DNA from: Pirellulales bacterium
Lineage (GTDB): Bacteria; Planctomycetota; Planctomycetia; Pirellulales; JADZDJ01
Assembly: GCA_035656635.1 (NCBI GenBank)
Contig: DASRSD010000161.1
Location: forward strand, 1-33,333
DNA: 33,333 bases
Direction of reading: 5' to 3'
How positions within the stretch are numbered: the first letter of the stretch is position 1; each line of letters starts with the position of its first letter. Positions 16,181-23,976 of this stretch are shown here, in pieces. Under the pieces are notes generated by a model. That model searched no databases, was not told where the DNA came from, and was given only the letters and a program-made list of their open reading frames with translations. The translations under genes and the position numbers were made by a program.

Positions 16181-16798
16181 TCAACCAAACAAAGCTTGCA
16201 AGCAAAATTGCGACCACGATTCAAATTGCGGCAAATCGGCAAGCAATTCTGTCACCGGGCGGAAGCCGGCATCCAAAATTTCGCTTTCTCGCGACTTTAC
16301 CGCCGGGCGCTCTACGTCGAGCAAATGCACCACACCCAAGTGAACCTGGCCGACGGGGGTTTGATCGTCGTTAATCAATCCTACGCAGCGGCCTGTGAAC
16401 GGGGTATCGATAATCACCTCTTCATCGAGCTCGCGCCGCATGCCTTCGTCGTAGGGAACGCGGCCCTCCGTGGTGCAATCGTCGATGGAAATGTGGCCTC
16501 CCACCCCCACGCTCCGTTTGCTGTGGAGGCGGCTTTCGCCCATGCCTTTGCCGCGGGTGTACTGAAACAAATGATTTTGGCCGGTGGCGTCGCGGTGGCG
16601 AAAAATGACGTAGGGGATTAACTGCTTGAAATCCGGATTTTCTTCCATTTCGCCCCGCGGACGGTAACTGGTGTTGCCGGCGCTCAGCAGTTCTGCCAGA
16701 TAACGATCAATTTCGCGGGTGAAGCCCTGGAAATAACCGAGGCGATGAAACAACTCGGTGGGTACAACCAACACGAGTTCGGTATGGACGAGAGACAT
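16181..16798 (-). CDS. Nudix-fold hydrolase, predicted phosphoesterase (COG4112-like)
   Basis: The 205-residue protein contains a Nudix box: GGHIS near residue 100, then EGMRRELDEEV, which supplies the REL-x-EE metal ligands. The spacing between GGH and REL is longer than in the canonical 23-residue box. The N-terminus (ELVLVVPTELFHRLGYFQGF) and the segment YVIFRH...LFQYTRGKGMGESRLHSKRSVGVGGHI match a group annotated as MutT-like phosphoesterases. These hydrolyse nucleoside diphosphates linked to another moiety; the substrate here is unknown. A possible promoter lies just upstream at 16895-16923. The cysteine desulfurase follows 77 bases later on the same strand. Confidence 0.85.
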   Translation of the reverse strand: MSLVHTELVLVVPTELFHRLGYFQGFTREIDRYLAELLSAGNTSYRPRGEMEENPDFKQLIPYVIFRHRDATGQNHLFQYTRGKGMGESRLHSKRSVGVGGHISIDDCTTEGRVPYDEGMRRELDEEVIIDTPFTGRCVGLINDDQTPVGQVHLGVVHLLDVERPAVKSRESEILDAGFRPVTELLADLPQFESWSQFCLQALFG

Positions 16799-16894
16799 GA
16801 GGAAGAATTCTGGGTAAAGAATTGGGGATTTGGATTCAAAAAGAAGATTAAGCGAGCCAGGCGTAAGAAATTGGTTACCTCGTGAATGATTGGC

Positions 16895-16923
16895 AGTATA
16901 CGAATCGCGGCCCGGTCACACAA
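16895..16923 (-). promoter_or_regulatory. Possible promoter of the Nudix gene
   Basis: On the reverse strand TTGTGT (16923-16918) and TATACT (16900-16895) are separated by 17 bases. The -10 box matches five of six consensus positions and the -35 three. It overlaps the end of queA, so the Nudix and desulfurase genes could be transcribed apart from queA. Confidence 0.35.
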
Positions 16924-17974
16924 TTAGCATGGCGTCGCCATAGCTGTAAAAGCGGTATTCGTTTCGCACTGCTTCCTCATACGCAGATTGCATAAGTTTG
17001 TCGCCGCCAAAGGCTCGCACCAACACCAACAACGTCGTGCTGGGGAGGTGAAAGTTGGTTAACAAGCAATCGACGGCTCGAAAGCGATACGGCGGCCGGA
17101 TGAACAGTTGAGTTTGTCCTTCCCAAGGTCGCAGCACGCCATCGGCGGCGGCGGTTTCCAAAACGCGCACCGAAGTGGTGCCCACGGCCACAATTCGCCC
17201 TTTATTTTTTCGAGCAAGATTAATCCGCTCCACGTTCGTGGCATCGATTTGCCCCCATTCGCTGTGCATGGCATGCTTGTCGAGCTGGGCGGCCTTAATG
17301 GGGCGAAAAGTATCCATTCCCACGTGCAACGTCACACGGGCGATGCCGATTTTCGCGGCCTGCAGGCGATCGAGCAATTCGGCCGTGAAGTGCAAACCAG
17401 CGGTGGGAGCCGCCACGGAACCGCTGTGCTTGGCATAGACGGTTTGATAGCGCTGCAGATCGGCATCGACCATTTCGCCGTGACGAATGTACTTGGGCAA
17501 AGGAACGCGGCCAATCCGCTCCAACAATTTGATGGGGAGCTCATCTTCCGACGGCCGGACCAGCCACACACCCTGCTCCGATTTCGCGATCAATCGCAAT
17601 TGAGTATCTTCTCGAGCCAAACGGTCGAGCAATTGAATGGTTTCGCCCGGCGCCAGCTTCCCTCGGGCTTTGCACAACACCTGCCACGCACCACTGGGTT
17701 CCGAATTGAGGTACAACCCTTCCCAGCGGCCTTTGGTCGACATGCGATAGCCCACCAAGCGGGCAGGAATAACCCTTGTATCGTTCAGCACCAGGCAATC
17801 ACCAGGGCGGAGTAACTCCGGCAGATCGCGCACATGCTGGTGCATGATTTGACGCTGCGCGCGATCGACCACCATCAACCTGGCGTCGGCCCGATTTGCC
17901 ATCGGTTCCTGCGCAATCAGATGCTTGGGCAAATTGTAATTGTATTGATCGAGTTCAGAAGTCACGTTCGTCAT
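16916..17974 (-). CDS. queA: S-adenosylmethionine:tRNA ribosyltransferase-isomerase QueA
   Basis: The 352-residue protein carries the QueA signatures: YNLPKHLIAQEP at the N-terminus, LVLNDTRVIPARL, TAGLHFTAELLDRL, VTLHVGMDTFRP and LLTNFHLPSTTLLVLVRAFGG. QueA moves the ribosyl part of SAM onto preQ1 at position 34 of GUN tRNAs, giving epoxyqueuosine. The frame stays open to 18004, but the ATG at 17974 begins 15 residues before the first family motif and has CAGGGCG upstream, so it is preferred. Other queuosine genes are not in view. Together with tsaB, mnmE and the pseudouridine synthase it makes this window rich in RNA-modification enzymes. An inverted repeat resembling one class of SOS box lies upstream at 18069-18082. 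Confidence 0.96.
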   Translation of the reverse strand: MTNVTSELDQYNYNLPKHLIAQEPMANRADARLMVVDRAQRQIMHQHVRDLPELLRPGDCLVLNDTRVIPARLVGYRMSTKGRWEGLYLNSEPSGAWQVLCKARGKLAPGETIQLLDRLAREDTQLRLIAKSEQGVWLVRPSEDELPIKLLERIGRVPLPKYIRHGEMVDADLQRYQTVYAKHSGSVAAPTAGLHFTAELLDRLQAAKIGIARVTLHVGMDTFRPIKAAQLDKHAMHSEWGQIDATNVERINLARKNKGRIVAVGTTSVRVLETAAADGVLRPWEGQTQLFIRPPYRFRAVDCLLTNFHLPSTTLLVLVRAFGGDKLMQSAYEEAVRNEYRFYSYGDAMLIV

Positions 17975-18068
17975 TGCGCCCTGCCAAAAAATCGCCAAAA
18001 ACACATCGCAGAAATTTAACGCTGTGGCGGCCCATTTTAACGGGCCGGAAGCGCCAAGCGCAGGGCTA

Positions 18069-18082
18069 TGAACAGGCGTTCA
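18069..18082. promoter_or_regulatory. GAAC-N4-GTTC inverted repeat resembling a Gram-positive-type SOS box
   Basis: TGAACAGGCGTTCA is a five-base inverted repeat with a four-base spacer, and its core fits GAAC-RNRY-GTTC, the LexA site known from Bacillus and relatives. It sits about 95 bases before the queA ATG. LexA recognition in this phylum is not known to me, and neither flanking gene is a typical SOS gene, so the resemblance may be accidental. Confidence 0.3.
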
Positions 18083-18252
18083 CAAAATAGTGTTGATGTT
18101 CATGGAGGCGGCTCCTGATAGCATGCATTTGTCTGGCCGAAGTCCTCGGAACTAGACGACTTACGACAAGTAGCTCACACTCCATGATTTTCCCACAACA
18201 AGCCAACTTGACGTGTGGTAAAAACCCGGGCACCATCAGGCCACAGTAACCG

Positions 18253-18420
18253 CAAGCTGTAACAAGCGAGCTTTGGCCACAGGCTTGTTTGATGCCGCTT
18301 CAGTTTTCCATCCGGAAGGAATCCGCGATGGCTTGCAGCAGCGACTCCGATGTATCGCCGCTGACTGCCAGCGTCCAACCTGCGGGGGTGCAGGGAAGTT
18401 ACCCGGGTTGGAGCGTTTTT
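18253..18420 (+). ncRNA. Candidate structured RNA, unknown family
   Basis: Four predicted folds follow each other. CAAGCTGT (18253-18260) pairs with ACA-g-GCTTG (18279-18287). CCATCCGG (18308-18315) pairs with CCG-c-GATGG (18323-18331). TGGC, CAGC and GCG (18329-18343) pair with CGC, GCTG and GCCA (18356-18370), leaving internal loops. TCCAACC (18374-18380) pairs with GGTTGGA (18406-18412), enclosing two short hairpins. A run of five T follows at 18416-18420. The second and third folds share 18329-18331, so they are mutually exclusive, as in a switch. Direction is inferred from the T-run. I could not fit it to SRP RNA, RNase P RNA, tmRNA, 6S RNA or a riboswitch I know. Confidence 0.4.
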
Positions 18421-18441
18421 GAAAACCACGGGGTTGAAATT

Positions 18442-18509
18442 AGCAAGCGGAATCACTCAGCCGCTAGCGGATTTGGGCTGTTTCTGCGTTGCAAAAAACT
18501 CCGCTTGCT
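18442..18509. repeat. Perfect 10-base inverted repeat with nested palindrome
   Basis: AGCAAGCGGA (18442-18451) and TCCGCTTGCT (18500-18509) are exact inverted copies 48 bases apart. The loop contains the 10-base palindrome CCGCTAGCGG (18461-18470). No T-run follows, so it does not look like a terminator. It could extend the structured RNA upstream or be a protein-binding site before rsmH. Confidence 0.5.
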
Positions 18510-18734
18510 TGAAGTGGCGAGAATCGGTACATAGCCCACCCGTGTGTCTGACTCGGCATCACGGGACAGGCATGCGCGCCACGTTCGTGGCTTTTTGAGT
18601 CCGACAGGTTTGGAACTTCTGTTGAAAATGGAATTCGTTGCTGCGATGCGCGTATCTATGCGCTAGCAGGCGGTGGGCGCTACAATACGACGGTTGCCCG
18701 CATAAAAATCTCATTTTCCTCAGCTTTACCACAC

Positions 18735-19613
18735 ATGTCGGCGTCGTGTCATGTTCCTGTTTTGCTGGCAGAAGTTCTGTCGGGCCTAAATCCACAGCCC
18801 GGCGGCATTTTTGTCGATGGAACGGCCGGTGGCGGCGGACACACGAGAGCTTTGGCGGAACGAGTGGGACCGACCGGCCGGGTATACGCCATCGATCGTG
18901 ATCCGGCAGCGGTGAGTGCGGCGGAAAAAAATCTGGCGGATTTACCGGTCCGACGAATTCAAGCAAATTATGCCGATTTACCGGAGGTGCTGGCAGAACA
19001 AAACGAGTCGAAAGTGGACGGCATTTTGCTCGACTTGGGATTATCCAGCGATCAGTTAGCCGATCCCCTGCGAGGCTTTAGTTTTGAAGCCGATGGCCCG
19101 TTGGACTTGCGATTTAATCCGTTGGCGGGCGAACCAGCGGCCCGGTTAATCAATCGCTTGAGCGCGGAACATTTGGCCAATTTAATTTTTCAATTTGGAG
19201 AGGAACGCTTTAGCCGTCGCATTGCCAAAGCCATTGTCGATGCACGACATCACGAACCAATTCAAACAGCCCGCCAATTAGCGGAAATTGTGAGGCGGGC
19301 TGTGCCGGCGGCGGCCCGGCAACAGCGAATTGATCCGGCCACACGAACATTTCAAGCCCTGCGGATTGCCGTGAACGATGAACTTAAATCACTGGAAATT
19401 GCACTGCGGAGGTTGCCCGATTGTTTGAAACCCGGTAGCCGGTTGGCGATCATCAGCTTTCACTCGCTGGAAGATCGGCGCGTGAAAGAAGCCTTTCGAG
19501 ATGATGCACGACTCCAGGCAATTTCACGCAAACCGGTAACCGCACACGAAGCGGAGATTGCCCGTAACCCCCGCAGCCGCAGCGCTAAGTTGAGGATTGC
19601 GGAACGGGTGTAA
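18735..19613 (+). CDS. rsmH: 16S rRNA (cytosine1402-N4)-methyltransferase RsmH (MraW)
   Basis: The 292-residue protein starts HVPVLLAEVLSGL and has the SAM-binding loop FVDGTAGGGGHT at 26-37, then YAIDRDPAA, GILLDLGLSSDQLADPLRGFSF, RTFQALRIAVNDEL and IISFHSLEDRRVK, all RsmH hallmarks. It methylates N4 of C1402 in the ribosomal decoding centre. In most bacteria rsmH opens the division and cell-wall cluster with mraZ before and ftsL/ftsI after. Here neither mraZ nor ftsL/ftsI is seen, and a LysM protein follows after 63 bases. The ATG at 18735 has no Shine-Dalgarno, but the family aligns from residue 6. Confidence 0.96.
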   Translation: MSASCHVPVLLAEVLSGLNPQPGGIFVDGTAGGGGHTRALAERVGPTGRVYAIDRDPAAVSAAEKNLADLPVRRIQANYADLPEVLAEQNESKVDGILLDLGLSSDQLADPLRGFSFEADGPLDLRFNPLAGEPAARLINRLSAEHLANLIFQFGEERFSRRIAKAIVDARHHEPIQTARQLAEIVRRAVPAAARQQRIDPATRTFQALRIAVNDELKSLEIALRRLPDCLKPGSRLAIISFHSLEDRRVKEAFRDDARLQAISRKPVTAHEAEIARNPRSRSAKLRIAERV

Positions 19614-19676
19614 ATGGGATCGCAGATTGTTCGGACGGTAGACGGTTGAGACGAAAGCCTCAAGGAGGAGGCCAGC

Positions 19677-21113
19677 ATGGCACGGGAAGCCAAATTGGGG
19701 TTAATGTTTATCGGCATTTTGCTGACGGTGTTCTGCGCGCTGTTGATCAAGCGCTTGACGAAACATCCTAGTCTACCATCCATGAATCTTAGTGCGTCGG
19801 CAACGAAACCGACTGATGCGGCGCCGCGTTCTTACGCTCCACCCCAGCCTGCTCCGCCCACTTTGGTCACGCCGCAAGATGACAATACTCGGCCGCCTGA
19901 GTATGCGATGAATGGTCGTGACGATCTAAAGCAAAATGCCGCGCTCGGATGGACAAATTCGACCGCGCAACCGACGAAGACCGATTTATCTCGTGAAGCG
20001 ACACCCGTTGCTTCCCCGCCCCCATCACTATTGTCCGAGCCATTACCCGTGACCGAAGCAGATAATCGCTACTCGTCACGCAACCCGGAACAAACCAACG
20101 AATTACACACCAAGGCACCGCTTCCCTACCATTCCGGCTATAGCGCGGCCAACGACGATTCTCGTTCCACTCCGTCCACGATTGACAGGGCGCCGCCTTC
20201 GACGGCGCCAGTTGATCCTTTCGCAAAAGTTAACGCCAACGAAACCTCACCGCGAGCAGATACCGGTCGTGAAACAGAACAATCTTTGGTAAATAATTTG
20301 CGATCGAACTCTGGCAGCATGCCCCCTCCAAGCACTATGCCGCCAGCGGTTCCAACGATTCCACCATCAGGAATCACCTCAACTGCCGGCGATCGTTATT
20401 CGGTGCCGCCAGCTCCGCGTATCGCCATTCATACCTCGCCAGTTTCTTCCGATTTCGCCCCGCGCCCGGCACCGACCAACGAATACTTGCCCCGCAATAA
20501 CACCACAGTAGATTTGTCACGGTCAACAATGACCAACGATTTTGCGGCGCGCACGCCAATGTCCGAAGTAGTGCCCACTTCTTCCGTTCCATCAAATATT
20601 CAGCGCAACGGCGACCAATATACGGTACAACCCAACGACAGCTTTTGGATCATTAGCGAAAGGGCGTACGGGGTGGGCGGTTACTTCAAAGCGCTATTTG
20701 AGTTAAATCGCAAACGGACCAAGGATTCTGAAGATCTGAAAGTTGGCGAAGTGCTAACTGTGCCCGACGAGGCGATGCTTCGCCGCATGTATCCCGATTT
20801 GTGCCCCAAACCGCGCAAGCAAACAGCCAGCCTGCAACAACGAATGGTCTCAGCCAATAGCCGCCTGCAAGGAGGAGGCCGTGTGTACACCATAGTCGAG
20901 GGTGATACGCTGTTCGAAATTGCACGGCACGAACTAGGTAAACCCTCGCGCTGGGGCGAGATCTACGAGCTGAACCGGGATGCTTTAGGCGACGATTTCG
21001 ATTACCTGCGCCCCGGCATGCAGCTAATTCTGCCCGATCGACCCGGCGGCAGGCCCGCTGATTTGCACGGCAACACGGCCACTCGCCAGCCTGATGCATT
21101 CTATCCGCGGTAG
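19677..21113 (+). CDS. Membrane-anchored protein with two C-terminal LysM domains
   Basis: The 478-residue protein has an N-terminal transmembrane helix (about 6-22, LGLMFIGILLTVFCALLI). About 290 residues of Pro/Ser/Thr-rich disordered sequence follow, then two LysM domains at about 314-364 (YTVQPNDSFWIISERAYG) and 403-452 (YTIVEGDTLFEIARHELG, ending PGMQLILPD). LysM domains bind N-acetylglucosamine polymers such as peptidoglycan, so the protein probably bridges the inner membrane and the wall. A strong Shine-Dalgarno (AAGGAGGAGG) sits seven bases before the ATG. It occupies the place where ftsL or ftsI usually follows rsmH, which suggests, without proof, a link to the envelope. It ends four bases before the convergent hydrolase gene. 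Confidence 0.85.
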   Translation: MAREAKLGLMFIGILLTVFCALLIKRLTKHPSLPSMNLSASATKPTDAAPRSYAPPQPAPPTLVTPQDDNTRPPEYAMNGRDDLKQNAALGWTNSTAQPTKTDLSREATPVASPPPSLLSEPLPVTEADNRYSSRNPEQTNELHTKAPLPYHSGYSAANDDSRSTPSTIDRAPPSTAPVDPFAKVNANETSPRADTGRETEQSLVNNLRSNSGSMPPPSTMPPAVPTIPPSGITSTAGDRYSVPPAPRIAIHTSPVSSDFAPRPAPTNEYLPRNNTTVDLSRSTMTNDFAARTPMSEVVPTSSVPSNIQRNGDQYTVQPNDSFWIISERAYGVGGYFKALFELNRKRTKDSEDLKVGEVLTVPDEAMLRRMYPDLCPKPRKQTASLQQRMVSANSRLQGGGRVYTIVEGDTLFEIARHELGKPSRWGEIYELNRDALGDDFDYLRPGMQLILPDRPGGRPADLHGNTATRQPDAFYPR

Positions 21114-21117
21114 TTTT

Positions 21118-21966
21118 TTAATTATTTTTGGGCTCGCGCGATGCAGATGGCAGGGCATCCAGGAATTTATCAAGCACTTGGAAAAATTGCGGCGTGCGCG
21201 GGTCGTTATGGTCGCCGCCATGAATAACGACAAATTGCTTTGGTTCATTGGCTGCTGCGAACAATTTGCGGCCTAATGCAATAGGCACAATTGTGTCGGC
21301 ATCGCCATGCACTTGCAACAGCGGCCCATGATATTTGCCAATTGCAGCGGCAGAATCAAGCTGCGTTCGCATCAACTGCTTCACCGGCAAGTATGGATAA
21401 TGCACGGCAGCAACGGCCGGCAAATTGTTGAAGCTGCTTTCTATCACTAAGCCTCGGGCCGGTGATTCCGCTGCTAATTGCACTGAAACGGCGCCCCCTA
21501 GCGATTCTCCCATCAGCACAATCTCGCTCTCGGGAATTAATTCGCGCTGGGCAAGCCACTTTCGGGCTGCACGGCCGTCGGCCAAAATCCCCGCTTCGTT
21601 TGGGGAGCCAGAGCTGCGTCCATAGCCACGATAGTCGTACGCCAGCACGGCCAGACCCATGTGATGCAGTTCCCTCAGCAAATCTGCGCGATGGCTGATA
21701 TTTCCAGCATTTCCGTGAGAAAACAATGCCACGCCCCGCGGATGCTCACACGGCACAAACCAGCCGTGCAGCCGAGTGCCATCTGTGGCCTGAAACCAAG
21801 CATCTTCAAATTTTAACCCCGACGGGTTCCAATCACCGTCCGGGTACTTTGACGCAACAAACAGCAGTGTGTTTTCTAGAATCATCATTGCGACAATCAC
21901 CACCAAATACACAATCAGCAACAAGCCTGCCACCAGCCAAATTCGTCGCTTAAATAAATTCGACAT
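21118..21966 (-). CDS. Membrane-anchored alpha/beta hydrolase (Bem46/ABHD13-like)
   Basis: The 282-residue protein has an N-terminal transmembrane helix (about 10-30) and an alpha/beta-hydrolase domain. Visible are HGNAGNISHRADLL (oxyanion region), YDYRGYGRSSGSP, the nucleophile S155 in GESLGG, the acid D224 in HGDADTIVP, and H253 in GGDHND. The order matches the Bem46/ABHD13 group of serine hydrolases, whose substrates are mostly unknown. AGGTG six bases before the ATG supports the start at 21966. It follows the second DUF1571 gene by 34 bases on the same strand, so it probably belongs to that transcript. Confidence 0.9.
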   Translation of the reverse strand: MSNLFKRRIWLVAGLLLIVYLVVIVAMMILENTLLFVASKYPDGDWNPSGLKFEDAWFQATDGTRLHGWFVPCEHPRGVALFSHGNAGNISHRADLLRELHHMGLAVLAYDYRGYGRSSGSPNEAGILADGRAARKWLAQRELIPESEIVLMGESLGGAVSVQLAAESPARGLVIESSFNNLPAVAAVHYPYLPVKQLMRTQLDSAAAIGKYHGPLLQVHGDADTIVPIALGRKLFAAANEPKQFVVIHGGDHNDPRTPQFFQVLDKFLDALPSASREPKNN

Positions 21967-22000
21967 CCGGCACCTGCCACGTGAAACGATGTCTCGCCAT

Positions 22001-22864
22001 TCATTTTAAGCCGAAATGGTAATCCGGATTGTGGGGATCAAAATCGGCATCGGTGAGGCCGGGATTTAGTTTCAGATTGACGTACGTGTACCGTTCCAAA
22101 AGCAGCGGCGGATCACCCTCATGTGCCGGCCAGTCGTAGGCTTCGTAGTGCAGCGGCACCGTCAATTCTTTGTCGATGAAAATTCGAGCAATATGAAAAA
22201 TGAACCCGGGACGCCGGATGGGATGCATGACGGTAACCAGAATGCAGGACCGATCGCCGACTTTCGCCCGGTCGTTGCGCCACACATAGCATTCGGCATA
22301 TTTGCGATCGTGCTCGCCAACTTCGATAAGCCGTTTAGTCAAATTCGCGATTCCCAATTCTGTGATGGGATATCGCTGCCCCAGCATAGCAATGGCGCTT
22401 TTAGGATCCAGCCACACCGAGCCGGCCAGCGTCCTTAACCCACTCCCGGCGTGCCCGACCAACTGGTTGTCGTGGACTCCTTCCACGTACATGGCTTCCT
22501 GCCCTTTCAGACTCTCGGGAGCCAAAAAATCCATGTAGATGCTGAATGGCTGGCTACGAATTTTTACGTTGCAGATTTCCTGGGGCTTGAGCTGGCCGGC
22601 GAAGCGGCTTTGCATAATGACTGTGGCTGTATAATCATGCACGTTGTGGTCGATGTTTTCGAGAACCTGCTTCGCTAAATCCAGAGCGGCATCGAGCGGA
22701 TGCGAGTGCCCTGCCTCTGCTGAAGCCTGCAGGCCACTTGAGTTCCCGCCAATAGCGGGCAATTTATCCGACCAACCTAAATCGCGTCGCAGGCATAGAA
22801 AGCCAAAAACAGCAATGGCCGCGACAACGGCGGCGCAAATAATTCCTCCGATTAGCCATTTCAT
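22001..22864 (-). CDS. DUF1571 protein, second copy
   Basis: The 287-residue protein has an N-terminal membrane helix and a DUF1571 domain, recognised by HDYTATVIMQSR, PFSIYMDFLAPESLKGQEAMYV, GQRYPITELGIANLTKRLIE, YEAYDWPAHEG and the ending GLTDADFDPHNPDYHF. The function of DUF1571 is not established; its beta-rich, LolA-like look is an impression only. The start chosen has GGGGA nine bases upstream; a further ATG at 22873 is in frame and lacks proper spacing. It is a diverged paralogue of the gene just upstream, with matching segments throughout the domain. Confidence 0.85.
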   Translation of the reverse strand: MKWLIGGIICAAVVAAIAVFGFLCLRRDLGWSDKLPAIGGNSSGLQASAEAGHSHPLDAALDLAKQVLENIDHNVHDYTATVIMQSRFAGQLKPQEICNVKIRSQPFSIYMDFLAPESLKGQEAMYVEGVHDNQLVGHAGSGLRTLAGSVWLDPKSAIAMLGQRYPITELGIANLTKRLIEVGEHDRKYAECYVWRNDRAKVGDRSCILVTVMHPIRRPGFIFHIARIFIDKELTVPLHYEAYDWPAHEGDPPLLLERYTYVNLKLNPGLTDADFDPHNPDYHFGLK

Positions 22865-22947
22865 AAGCAGCATCCCCAGTTCTAGGATGCTTCGATTGTT
22901 TGACGATCAACGTTCTTTGGCAAGTCCGGCGATGCAAATTCAATCCC

Positions 22948-22996
22948 AAAAACACAGCGACCCCGCGCCCGAGCAGGCAGCTCGGGAGCAGGGTCG
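22948..22996 (-). terminator. Terminator-like hairpin between the two DUF1571 genes
   Basis: CGACCC (22958-22963) with GGGTCG (22991-22996), and CCCGAGC (22968-22974) with GCTCGGG (22980-22986), make a long stem with a five-base loop. On the reverse strand a run of five T follows a few bases later (22952-22948). It lies 48 bases after the first DUF1571 gene and may partly terminate its transcript, lowering expression of the genes behind it. Confidence 0.6.
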
Positions 22997-23043
22997 GGAT
23001 TGAACAAACGGTTGAAGTGAGGGGATTACCCCGCGGAAGACAG

Positions 23044-23976
23044 TCACTTCACATTGAAGCTGTACTTTGCGTTGTGGACATCAAAATCGGCATCCGTGAG
23101 GCCTTCGTTGACTTTCAAATTCATGTAGGTGTACTCTTCCAGCAACACCGGAGGACCGCCGGCTTGCGTGGGCCAATCGTAGGCTTCGTAACGGATGGGC
23201 ACTTGCAATTCATCGTCGAGATAAATCCGTGCCATGTGGAACAGGAAATTTGCCCGCGGCACGGGATGCGTTACTTGAATCATCGTGCAGACTCGGCCGT
23301 TGACTTTGGAGCCCTGAAAAAACTGAACGTCGCATTCGCCGAATTGCTTGTCATGATCACCGACTTCAATGAGCCGCTTGGTTAAATTAGAAATGCCGAT
23401 TTCGGTAATTGGATAACGCTGACCTCGCATCGCCATCGCACTGGTGGGGTCTAACGATACCGTGCCAAATCTGTATCGAAACGTACCGGGCGGCGCGTGG
23501 GCAAACATTTTGCCGTTGTTCTGCCCTTCGACGTACATACACTCTTGCCCTTTAACATCTTCCGGGCCAATGAAACCGAGATAAACACTAAATGGCTGCT
23601 GCCGAACTTTGATGAGTGCATATTCCGGATCGCCGAGCTTACCATCGATGCGTTCGTGCTTCACAATCGTGGCGGAGTAATCATGCAGATTGGCCTTCAT
23701 ATTCTCTTGGACTTTCCAGGCCATTTTCAACGCGGGCTCCAACGGATGTTGTTGTGTAGAGGCCGGTTGTTGGGCGCTCGCCGAGGCTGGTTGCATAAGT
23801 CCTTGCGGCATGACAGTATTCGTTTCGGCAACCCGCAATTGAGCCTGAGCAATTGACGCTTGAAAATAAACGGCCAGGACAAGCACCGAACAGAACAAGC
23901 CGCTCATCAAAAACTTGGGTGCGATCGTCGCGCAATAGGCCGCGCGTTGAACAGACTGGGCACGCAGAATTGGCAT
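23044..23976 (-). CDS. DUF1571 protein, first copy
   Basis: The 310-residue protein has an N-terminal hydrophobic stretch ending ASIAQAQ, which reads as a signal peptide, and a DUF1571 domain: LHDYSATIVKHERIDG, PFSVYLGFIGPEDVKGQECMYVEG, GQRYPITEIGISNLTKRLIEVG, YEAYDWPTQAGGPPVLLEEYTYMNLKVN and the ending GLTDADFDVHNAKYSF. It is likely exported to the periplasm. Function is unknown. The ATG at 23976 follows AGGGAG by eight bases; a GTG at 23985 is in frame but overlaps that Shine-Dalgarno. It is the first gene of a minus-strand set with its paralogue and an alpha/beta hydrolase. Confidence 0.87.
   Translation of the reverse strand: MPILRAQSVQRAAYCATIAPKFLMSGLFCSVLVLAVYFQASIAQAQLRVAETNTVMPQGLMQPASASAQQPASTQQHPLEPALKMAWKVQENMKANLHDYSATIVKHERIDGKLGDPEYALIKVRQQPFSVYLGFIGPEDVKGQECMYVEGQNNGKMFAHAPPGTFRYRFGTVSLDPTSAMAMRGQRYPITEIGISNLTKRLIEVGDHDKQFGECDVQFFQGSKVNGRVCTMIQVTHPVPRANFLFHMARIYLDDELQVPIRYEAYDWPTQAGGPPVLLEEYTYMNLKVNEGLTDADFDVHNAKYSFNVK

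Larger units (their letters stand above)
17975..18734. other. Largest gene-free region, between queA and rsmH
   Basis: No ORF here has a ribosome-binding site or a recognisable product. Between 18253 and 18420 there are several hairpins in a row, described as a candidate RNA. A GAAC-N4-GTTC repeat is at 18069-18082 and a further inverted repeat at 18442-18509. The last 190 bases before rsmH hold TACAAT at 18681-18686, which could be a -10 box but has no partner at the right distance. Confidence 0.5.

Noticed and set aside
18308-18331. CCGGAAGGA motif resembling the apical loop of bacterial SRP RNA
   Set aside because: The TCC-GGAA-GGA loop is there, but the conserved AGG and AGCAG internal-loop strands that SRP RNA needs are missing on both sides.
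18175-18534. Overlapping ORFs on both strands (94 and 81 codons) in the queA-rsmH gap
   Set aside because: Neither has a ribosome-binding site, a recognisable domain or codon use like the neighbours; the region is better explained by RNA-like hairpins.
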